DNA of 64,000 nucleotides, from the NCBI GenBank assembly GCA_013399305.1, contig VXAI01000165.1:930360-994359 (forward strand), in the 5' to 3' direction. Positions within the stretch are counted from its first letter, which is position 1; every line of letters begins with the position of its first letter. Below the pieces are notes generated by a model. That model saw nothing but the letters and a program-made list of their open reading frames with translations. It searched no databases and was not told the DNA's origin. Positions 49,201 to 60,947 of this stretch are shown piece by piece. The translations under genes and the position numbers were made by a program. Source of the stretch: Rostratula benghalensis (taxonomy: Eukaryota > Chordata > Aves > Charadriiformes > Rostratulidae).

Positions 49201-52200
49201 ACATGAGTTAGTGGTGGTCCCTTCCAACAAAGGTAATTCTATGATTCTATACACAAAAGTTTAGTTGAATACATACTGAACATTCTAGAATAGATTTAAA
49301 CTGTTGCAGAGTAAGAAAGAAATCAAGCTGATTCGAGGTACATACTTTTCAATTAAAAAACATATTGTAAACTGCTGCTTAAACAAGTAATAAGGTTTGA
49401 AGCTGTTCTAAACAGCTGCACAAGTTTCCATACCTGTTGTCTGCTGAAGTTCCAGCAATGCTTTTATTGTGGAAGTAGCTGACTGAGATTCACTGGATAC
49501 ATCCTGGTAAATTATCGTAGGGCTGGTGTCCACAGCGATTTCATGCTCTGACCAATCTTGACTTCTTGAAGCAATCACATGGACCACGGGCTGAGAATCT
49601 GTTTGCAAAAGAACAAAGGCAAATGGAGTCACCATTTTGGGTTGGAGGTCTCCTGTCCAACTTCTTGCCTTAAAGCAAGGCTAAAGTTCAAAAATCAGAC
49701 CAGGTTACACATTAGCCATTGGCGTTTTGAACTCTGCCAAGGATTTATACTCTCATTCTGCAATGCTTTAGTTTTCACTACTACTGACTCAAGGGAAAAC
49801 ACTGCTGATGTAATGAACAGTTTCCAGAAAAAAAAAAAAAAATCTTCTTAGTTGTTTGTAAAAGCTTTGGTTTGAACAATCAAAGTTGGGAGCTCTCTTT
49901 GAAAGTTGAGTTTTCCTTGGATGAATTCTTTTGCAGAATGTTTTAGCATTTCAGGTGATTGACAAGCATTAATGTTCTTTAACAGCTCCTAATTTTTTTA
50001 TAAGTTTGTTGAATCTTCAGGTGGTTGTTTGTTTGTGTTTTTTTTTACTTAAAATAGCAGTGTAGACCAACAATTACAGAACTATGAAGAAAAGGTGACT
50101 GAAAGTGCATGTTTCACAGACAGACATTTCCTTTTATGTGATGCATGATGCACCCTTTGGCCACTCCTCACCAAAGGCTGGGCCTTATTTATGCCCTAAT
50201 TATTATTAACCCTCCTCTACCACACGGAGAGCTGCATTTGTATCACAGCTTGAAGCCATGGCAGCATCCTAATTGGGATAGCATCCCAGGATTGTCAGAG
50301 TTGGAAGGGACCTCTAGAGATCATCCAGTCCAACTCCCCTGCTAAAGCAGGATTGCCCAGAGCACAGCACTGAGGGCTGCATCCAGGTGGGTCTTCAAGG
50401 TTTCCAGAGAAGGGGACTCCACACCCTCCCTGGGCAGCCTGTTCCAAGGCTCTGTCACCCTCACCCTAAAGAAGTTTTTTCCTCCTGTTTGCATGTCTGA
50501 TATATGTCCCAGTGCACATGTATGTGCCTAGAAAAGGACTCAAATAGACAAGGACTCAAATTTGTGGTGCTGTGACAGCTTCTGGGGATGTAGGGGAGAG
50601 ACTCTTCAATAGAGTCAGGAAAGAGGATGGCAGAGCACCGTCTGAAAAAAACAACCGAACAAAAAAAACCCCACCCCTCTTACCACTACACTGCTTACTC
50701 CTGGCAAACTCCCCCTAAGAAGAAACAGGCTGAAACAAGCACTGGAACAGCAAGTCAAAGCCCATCAAGAAACCATTATCTCCCCTTTTAATATAGGAAA
50801 TGGAAATACAAAGACTTGGGGTATTGGTGGACGAGAAGCTCAACATGAGATGGCAATCATAGAATGATCCAGGCCAGAAGGGACCTCTAGGGTCATCGAG
50901 TCCAACCTCCCCACAGTCAGCAGGGACACCCCCAACCAAACCATGTTACCCAGGGCCTCGTTGAGCCTCACCTTGAAGATCTCTAGGAGAGGGGGGCCTC
51001 AATCACCTCCCTGGGCAACCTGTTCCAGTGCTCCACCACCCTCAGAGTAAAGATGTGTGCTGTCAGCCCTCTTTAGCATGAGGGTGGTGAGACCCTGGCC
51101 CAGGTTGCCCAGAGAAGCTGTGGCTGCCTCATCCCTGTTCAAGGAGGTGTTCAAGGCCAGGCTGGATGGGACTTTGAGAAACCTGGTCTGGTGGGAGGTG
51201 TCCCTGCCCAAGTCAGGGGGTTGGAACTGGATGATCTTTAAGGTGCCTTCCAATCCAAACCATTCTATAATTTCCTTATATAGCTTATAAAAGATAAATA
51301 AAGCCATAAAGAAAGTGAACAATGACAGAAAATGGGTGAAAATTTGTGCTGAAAGGAGACAGCAAGTTCCATGAACCTTGCCTGTGTGCTTGGGAGAGAG
51401 TCCATTCATATTTTATGAGATGCCAATACACACCTTGGGAGCTCTGGGAGGACTCTGTGGAAGAAGAGCTGCTCTCGGTGTAGGTTTGTGGTTCTTCTTT
51501 CACTTCTGGGAGAGATGAATTTCCTGTCTCTGCTACCCTTGATGCCTGCTGTAACGTTTCAGTCACCAACTGCCTAGTTTGTTCACTCACAACTGTTGCT
51601 TGAAACGTCACTGGCTTTGGTTTTATGAGAACCTAATTAGAAAGACAAATTTGGTGTCTAGTAAGAGCACTCAAAAACCCCCAAATCTGAGCAATTAGAG
51701 AACAGGGCGCTACTCACATCAGTGAGTACGAAATATTACTAATTTACTGAAAAAAATCTACCTGTAAGTTGAGCAGCTCTGATTATTAAACCCCAAAGCC
51801 CAATGGCAATGCACAAGAATATACTCCTCACTCAGCAATCTGGAGTACATCACACAATAAATCACTAAGCAGTCATTTTTCAGGGTTGGATACAACTATT
51901 GTGTGACAAGAGGAAGCTACATAAGTGGAGCTGGAACGTGCACTGCACTGGTAAGGACAAGCACCCCTCCTTGACAGCCCCCAATAAATACAGTCTTGAA
52001 CAATCAAGACATGCAAAATAATATATCTGATGAAAATTTAGTTCTTTTAGACACTAAGTGTCTAAACCAGAGAAAAAGCTGAAACTGCAGCAGTCCAGAA
52101 ATAAGCCAGGTTCTCTGTATACAGCCCCACCAACTACACCAAGTTGCAGGGACAACCTGAACATACATTAACCAGAAAATAACTTCAATAAAACCTCAGA

Positions 52201-55200
52201 TTTGGTAGATGACCGATGTCCAGACTCCGCATCTTTATTTCTCACAATTTAGCCACTACCTGTAAGACTTCAACAGGCATCTAGAGCCATGACCAGTCAG
52301 TTTCAGCTGTGTAAAAGGGTTAGTAAATACCTGTGGCTAGCTCTAGGCCTCCAAACAAACATAAACACTGTGCTCAAGGCATCAGAATCAAGACCACCTC
52401 ATTACACCCCTTATTCCCCCATAGACACACATTAATCCTGCACAAGTACAGCAAGGCAGTGGAAGATTATTTACTTCCCATGAAAATTTAGGGATACATT
52501 TCAAGAACAGAAATGGCTCCTCACTGTACCTGCGTTTTCCCTTGTTGACCATAAACAATTTTGGTTGGGATGATTTTGGTGGCTGGCTGGACTGCGGACC
52601 CTATTCCTTTTGGCTGTGTAACAATCATTTTTGTGATGGGTCTTGTGGCAGTGATGATAGCAGGTTTTGCTCCTGCTGGTACTGCCTGAATAGTTTTCTC
52701 CCCCTGTAGAGAAGTCAAAGTTTACAGGTTAACTTAGTGAAATTCTTCAGAGAAACTTCTCTGAAAAAAAAAAAAACCAACAAGATACACAGTTATAGGT
52801 GAGCGTGTGTACCATGAAATCAACCTGCTGCTGCTGCAACCAGTATCAAACAAAAATATTCAAAGACCAAGAACAAAAAATGGCTTTGAATGGAAAAGCT
52901 ACCAAAATCCCCTTTTCCATTACTTTACCTTTTGAGCTGCTCTGAAGGGGTGAAGAAAAAAGAGTAACTAAGAAGCCACTGACAAGTTGTTCTTCAAGCA
53001 ACTTCAAGAAGTCACAGAAGTTGGAACTTCCCTTCAATCCTCTGCAAATGTTTTTTTAAAACCTCTTATTTCTATTAACACTAACTTTGGCAACACAACT
53101 ACAAAACTTGAACTGGAATTCTAAAAAGGAATTATTTCAAATGTAGACTTTTGCATTCTCCTCAGGATCAAGACATTAGTTATGTATAGACTTTTTTTTT
53201 GTTAAGCTAAAAGTTCACTTATTACAAAAAAATGCAGATTTATAATGCTGGCATATGACTACACTCTTGATAGCTTAAGAAGAGCAAAGATATTGAGTAG
53301 GCTTTTTTTGGTTTTACCTCTGCACTGTAACAAACCATATGAGGAAAAAAAAAAAAAAAACAAACACATTAGTTACCAGTTCTCACAGTATTCCTACCAA
53401 TTCCCATCATGTAGCTGGAAATCCCAAGAATCATATTTGTTTCAGAATTATCACATTCTGGAGATTCCTACTGCATATCGGCACAAGATTTCCTCTTGTG
53501 AGAAAACGCAGCTTTGAAGTCTTGTGAACTAGGAAGGTTCAGAACCTTTAAAAAAATTCCTAACAGGATTTTTAAAAACAGAAATCTCCCTACTCAGCCC
53601 TGCTACTCAGGTAGACTTTTAAAGATTACAAGATTAAGGCAGTAAATCTCACAGTTCTATCTAGGAAAATAAAGCACATAATTTTTATTCACTGCCACTT
53701 ATAGGAGCTAGCAACTTGATTTTGCTATTGGTACACATCAGGTTATGCAAAAAATAACTGAACAATACTCAGGTACAGGGTATTACTGTGTTACACTCCA
53801 CGTAAATTAAAAGGTGGCACCCTTACTGTGAGAGGACAGTTTATTTCTGCCCTTTAGATCCCAAAGATAAATGGCTGGAGGTGCAGGTGTGTAACACAAG
53901 ACCGTGGCTCTCACTAGAGCACAAACAAGGTAAGATTCCAGTGATTTTCTCTTGCTTCATCCCTTCCAGAGTACAAAAATCCTGAACCACGGAAAAAAAG
54001 ACAAGCTCAAAAGTTTTCATTTTTCTTTAACTTCGAGGATATTCAGATCTTGTTTTAAGCATCTTCCATATCCTGAAGACATCCTTGCTTTTCACACACC
54101 CATGACAGTAAGGCAGGCTCATGCACAATTTGGATTTAATAGAGAATTTAGCAGAACAAATGCAGCAGCCACCACACAGTCTCTCACTTGACAGTTGAAA
54201 CTCTTACTTACCCCAGCGTTCAACAGCGTGGTGACAACATTTTTGCCTGGAAGCCCTTGAATTGTAGTCCCTTTTCCAGTAGTCTTCTGCACAACAATCA
54301 CATTGGGTTTGGATGTCATGGGAATGGTAGTGATTTTGGTTGTCGTTCCTAAATTTTGGTGGGAAAAGAAATAATGTGCAGTTCATCACAAGTACATTTC
54401 CTTCCACTGTAGAAGTCTGTGAGCTATACAGGAATGGGTATTTACATCACCCAACTCAACATTTCAACATGAGATACGCACTCTATAAATCTTTCACCCG
54501 CAATAAAAACAGTCCTGCCCAGGACAGAGCAATTTCTTCTTTATTAGGAGAGTCAGCCCCTTCTCATAAATTACAGAGCAGACTAAAAACAGCTTTCTCA
54601 GGCTAAAATGTCTAACTTATCAAAGGCTAGAATTAGGGACTCACTGCTACTCAAGACAAATATTCTTCTACAGATGACTGCAGCAGAAGAATCCACGTAC
54701 CAAGAATGTATCTCCAGTCAAGAGAAATACCACCTCTTTCTGGCATTGAACTGTTGCAATAGAAGTAATGAGTAGTGGATTGAAAGAAGAAAAAAGGAAA
54801 AATATGCTATTGTTTTACAATCAGTTCTTAAAAGTTGAGTTTAGAATTGGGGGAGGGGGTGTCTTCCCTTTTTTTTTTTGTTTTTTGTTTTGTTTTTGAG
54901 GAGCTGTGTTGGCTATTTCTGTTCCTCTCCCAGTATTTAATGAGTTCCATTCCCTAAATCAGGTTTTTATTTACCTGCAGTGACAGGTAATTCTGGTCAG
55001 CCCCTTTACAGTCTCCAAGAGTGCATACACTGATACGTAAGCCATCAGTGTTATCAGACAGCTATTTCAACATCTACTCAAGAGAGCTTTTCATCAACAC
55101 CTTCCACTTTCTCCTTGAAGAAAGTGCCACTCAGTCACAGCAGAGCTGGAAACCCAAGGAATCCCCTCGCCTACCTTCCACCCATTAGTCCTGTCTGTAG

Positions 55201-58200
55201 ATACTTTACTACATATTCCAGATTAATAATTCTACTAACTCTGGGAAAGGGAAGAAATACTGAGGCAAGACCATGATCTACTCAATTCTAATGACTTAAA
55301 AGGCATCTAAAGATGCATCCCTTACCAAAAAAAAACCCAAAACCCCACAACCCCAAAACAAGAACACATACAAACCCACCAAAAAATAAAAAAAAACCTG
55401 AACACCCCAAAAACCCAACACCCAAAAAATCCCTACCATAAAACAACAATTAAAAAAAGCAGCCATCCTTTCCAAATGTGCACTGTTTCACAAGAATTGT
55501 TATTATCTGCATCAAGATCACTTAAGGGTTTCCCCACCCTGATGCTGAGCTGGTGCTCAGCAGAGTAATACTTGCGTTTCTGTACAAGCTCACCAATAGA
55601 TCTAGAAGCCTTCTTAAGAACTCATTATACCCACAACAGGCTGAAATACTTACTTTTTTTCACCCCCCCCCAAATAAGCTACTGTATCAGCCCTAAATAT
55701 CATTTTGTTGAAATCAGGATGGGGAAAAAAACTGAAGTACCTTGACCAAACTACACCTCAGTGTGGGTTTACTGGGTAGCTTGTGCTGCACCTTCCAGTG
55801 ACAGGAGCCAGCTGATGCCACATCAGGTCCTTGTCCCCCTGACAGTGGGACCACCAAGCAATTTAAAGATAATACTAGCCAGGATGAACAAATCCAGCAG
55901 ATCTTGCTGTACATGTGCACCTAGCTAGGAAATGCAGCACTCCTATGAAATTGTGACTGGTCCTGGCCCCCAAAAAAAAAAAAAGGAAAACGTGTTGAGA
56001 AGATGTACTGGCAGAGAGCATCAAGGCTGGTCTGCACAAGGCTGGGAATCACAGACTATCAGGGATTGGAAGGGACCTTGAAAGCTCATCCAGTCCAATC
56101 CCCCTGCCAGAGCAGGAACACCCAGAGCAGGTCACACAGGAACATGTCCAGATGGGGTTTGAATGTCTCCAGAGAAGGAGACTCCNNNNNNNNNNNNNNN
56201 NNNNNNNNNNNNNNNNNNNNNNNNNNNNNNNNNNNNNNNNNNNNNNNNNNNNNNNNNNNNNNNNNNNNNNNNNNNNNNNNNNNNNNNNNNNNNNNNNNNN
56301 NNNNNNNNNNNNNNNNNNNNNNNNNNNNNNNNNNNNNNNNNNNNNNNNNNNNNNNNNNNNNNNNNNNNNNNNNNNNNNNNNNNNNNNNNNNNNNNNNNNN
56401 NNNNNNNNNNNNNNNNNNNNNNNNNNNNNNGCCCTGCCCTGGACTCTCTCCAGCAGTTCCCTGTCCTTCTGGAGCTGAGGGGCCCAGAACTGGACACACT
56501 ATTCCAGATGGGGTCTCACCAGGGCAGAGTAGAAAATAAAACTTAATGTAGAACATGGGGCAAGGGAAAGCCAGGCTGTCACTGATGAAAGAATGAAGTA
56601 AGGTGGGGACTGCACAGCTGAATTTAACAAAGTTCTGTATGCAGTTCCAGTTCTTTGGATGCGGAGTGGAACAGAAAAGGCCAGCATCCAGATTATAAAA
56701 TGCTTTAAATTTGGGCTAAGAGAATTCCCTGATCTTTCTGCCCTCTAATAGAAGACAACATAATAGCTCTCCTCTGCCACATTTCTCTTTTTCTCCCAGG
56801 CTTCCCTCAAATTAGATGTTTCCTTTCTAAATACAAGAACTACTGCAATCCTTAAGAACGCTTTACCTCCATAACTACTATCCTTTATTTTCTTCTTCAT
56901 CCTCAGCTATTTTTCTTCTGAATTAATTTCTTCTCCAATAAAGGTCCCAATAACTATTTGGGCACGTAACCCACAGAAAAAGCCTCGAACAACTAGGAAA
57001 AGCCTAAAGGCCCTTCTGAAATTAGACTTAATATCAAAGTATTAATGCTCATAGGCCTACCAGAAACAATATTACTGCTGATAATCTTCCCTCCCAGTGT
57101 AGCCAGCGATTTTGGTACCACAGTAATGATGCTGCCACTTGTAGTTTTCACGTAAGTAGCAGCTCCTGGAGTTCCAGCCATCCGAGCCCCTATGGAGGGA
57201 CTAACTGTGGGCCTTGTGTATGTTGCTTGAGTTCCTGTTTTGAAGAAAGAAGAAGAAAATTCACTGTGAGAACACGATCCTGTACTAGTATTTGTGGAAA
57301 AATAAATTAATTTAGGAAAAAAAAAAAGCATTAAACTTTATTCAAAGAGCCCCCACACTGCAATTTACTACCACCCTTTACAATTCTCCTAGTACTTTTT
57401 AAATTCACAAGAGCCATATTCAAGTATGCACCAACTTTAAATCAACCTAAGAGTCTTCTGAAATATTTTACCAAGTGTTCCATGACTGCAATATTTAACT
57501 CACATCTTTGTGCCTAAGATTTTAATTTCAATAGGTGTTTAGATTCTGCCTGTGCGTTTGCCACTTGCTCCCTCAGATTCCCAAGAGTTCAACATCCAAT
57601 GACACTACCAGAACTGATCCCTTCCTCTCTTGAAAGGCACCCCTAACTCTCAACTCCTCCTATATGGCAATTTTTTTTATAAAGAACACCACCAATGATG
57701 GGGCTAAATATCACCCCAAGAGAAAAATGTAATTTACAACGATAATGCAATTTTTACACAATTAACATTCAGCAGTACAAAAGAAACTTCCTGACATGGT
57801 CCTTCTCAGAATGGAGTAAGAACTGAGTCCACAAAAGAAACTTGCTCAGAATAACACAAGTCAACAGCTACACGGACACTGTAATTTCATTGTGCTTGCA
57901 AACCCATGCTAATAATTCAGGAAGTTAATTAGAGTTTTCAGAGAACTAGGATAAAGCTGCCTTTGAAGCTTTCCTCATACAAGTTTTCAATCCAAACAGT
58001 CTCCATTATTTCTGATCTTTAACCAGTATGAAAAAACAAATACAATTAGATCCCCAAGGGGAAAAAAAAAAAAAAAACCACCCAGAAAAAAACCCATAAA
58101 ACCACAGGACTTTAAAATTCAATTTACTGGCCTTTTTATAAATTCATTCCAGGACTATGAGCAAGTGTCACCTGTCTTTTAAAGTCCATATATGCAAAAC

Positions 58201-60902
58201 AGGAATGCTGCTTACTTATCTGCTTGAGGTACCTAGAAAGTTAATGTAAATTGTCCAATATAAGGTGCTACAGAAGTGCAAAGTATAAGTTGCAAGAAAA
58301 CTTCCTTGGAAATAAACCCCATGGAGAATGAAGGGTCGTATTTTTGCATACGAATTCAAAATGATTGTAAGAGGAGTAAGGAGTAAAAAAAGTACTGGCA
58401 GGTTTATGATGTGCTTTTGTGTTCACTGTTCACAAGAGAGAAGTGCTTTTTTTTTTTATTTTACCCTAATAAACCACATCTGATCACCTGTATGTCTGGG
58501 TTTACCCTCCCTTCCCTTCTCAGAGCCATAACTTACCAGTGGGAGTAGTGACCAGTTTAGTTGTCATGATAGTCCCATTACTGCTAACGACCATAATGGG
58601 TGAATTGCTACTGCTGGGCAAGGTCGCTGTAACTGGTTTGGGAAGGATTTTACTGGGCTGCACCTGTTGAGTGATTATTTTAACACCTAGGAAAGGAGAA
58701 AGGTCACTGTTAAAATACAGGCACGAAAAGTTACTTTCTGAAATGCTTTCTCAGACCAGGCCCTAGTGGGCAAGTAGCCTCATGAGGCTTCTATTCTTGA
58801 TCCTGAATATAATTTTGTTTTGTTTGGGTTGGTTTATTTTAGCTTGAAGGTTGGTTTTTTTTGTTGTTTATTCTCTAAATAACAAGACAGTCAGAATCTT
58901 TGTCTTTCATGTGCCTGTTTCAATTGCTAGCTACTCCCACTGAGGCATGGGATTCCATTCTATCATGGATTTGTTGAAGTCATTTTTAATCTTTTCTGGT
59001 CCGTGATTCAAAATGTAGAACATTTCCCAGGAATCAACAGGTTACAACCAACACTGAAGTGGTTCACAATGACCCATCTAGAACTGAAAAAGTTATTCAT
59101 CAATTTATTCTGTAACTTCTAATGTGCTTTTATTTAGTCTAGTTGAATTTTATCCCTCTGAATAAATTAAAAAAAAAAAATAAAAAGCTTTCTGCACAAA
59201 GAGAAGTGTAAAGAAGCATGGGTGTAAAGAAGCAACTGTGACATGGTCTAGGGTAAGTAGCTTTAAGTAAACTGCTCTATCTCCTCTTGAATTACTGGTT
59301 ATCTTGAAGCCACAAAAGAACTGGGATGAAACAAGCTCTGAGTAGAGCCAGCAATAACAAGGCATGAGGAACACCTTAATACAAGGATTCTGCTCCCTCT
59401 CTCCCAATTTTTGCAGTGGGATGGGACACCTGAGAGATTCACTTCTCACTTGCAAACCAGGAGGTTCATGTTGTCTGTTCAAAAGTAGATCCAGGACACG
59501 TGCATCTTACGTTCCATGACAAAAACATATTGCATTGTGCTGGTCAAATGCCATGAAACACTCAACTTGAGTCATTCTCATCTAAATGTAGGCATTTATA
59601 TTTGTCCACAAATGTATCTAGGTCAGCAAATTCATCCACTCGGGATGTGAAACATCCTCCAGAGATGTTTTCTTCTTTCTCTGTTGACTGCAAAAGCAGC
59701 ATGGAGTAAACAAGCTCCAAATTTAAATAATGAAATACCTGAAGTTAGTAAAGATAAGTGAGAGCCTTTGCATCAACCAGACACAAAACTGGGTAAAAAA
59801 ATAAACTATTCTTGAAAATTGATTCATATTTTGCAGAAATAGTAGGTATCAGATAGCATTTCCAAAGAAACTTCAACTAATAAAGATATTGAACCTAATC
59901 CCACAGTAGAAGTCAAGAAGTGAAGCTCTGAATTGATCAACACTGTTCAGTGACTGGAGAATGGAGGCTTCCAATCTGCCTTCATTAGTGGATATCTTTC
60001 TTACACAACCTGTTTTTCTGTAGGTCCTACAATCCAAAAGGAAATTTATCAAATGGCAGGAGCAGGGCTGTTTATTTTTGCATTCTATGGTCTATTTTTT
60101 TTTATCAATATAGTATAAATATAAGATAGTAATTATACTCACATGATTAATATTAAATACTTTGCACTTTTATAGCACTTCTTCCTTTAGAATTAGATAA
60201 CTTTGCAAGCTTTACTTCTTACTACACCTTACAGAGATAGGAACTCTATTCCACAGCAGAGTAAAGCCACCAGAGAAAAATTATACAACTTGCTCAAAGT
60301 CAACTGAATGAATCAAATGTTACAAGAATCCAGTCCAACTTCCAGTTTCAGATCTAATTGTATTTGTTTTGACAAGTACCTCAAAAGCAGGTTTCAATTT
60401 CTGTACCCAAAACAAGCATTAAAACATGGATTGACTTTTTCCAGTTGGTGCAGTTGAACAGCTCTTGGATCTTCAGAGAACTGGTGCCTCCCAGGTTGCC
60501 AATCACATAACTTTTGAAGATACTTACATACTTTTCAATCTCTAAAGATAAAATGTTTATTACTAAAGCACAGTTTGTATACCTGACCCAACCAAGAAGA
60601 GTGGCAGAACCAAATTCTTCAGTTATGGTTAGCTGAAAACATCAAGACATCCTTCACATCTACATATACCCAGGTTTAATGCCAAATCCTGTACTTCCCC
60701 GCCTTAATGAGAGATCCCCAGGCACATTTTAGCACAGAATTCTACTTTCTCGAGTGGTGGCAAGACCTCATCAATCAGCAAAACAAGTCAAGATTAACTC
60801 CAACTACCTGATTCCTGTTTGATCTGAATGGTGGGCTTGATGCCAGGTGGCAACTGAGATTGCTGGGGCTGCTGTTGAGCTACAGAAGACTGAACCAGCT
60901 GC

Positions 60903-60947
<45 letters not shown>

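Noticed and set aside
56003..56556. Long frames on both strands across the N gap
   Set aside because: They only appear open because N codons are not read as stops; the surrounding DNA is a CR1.
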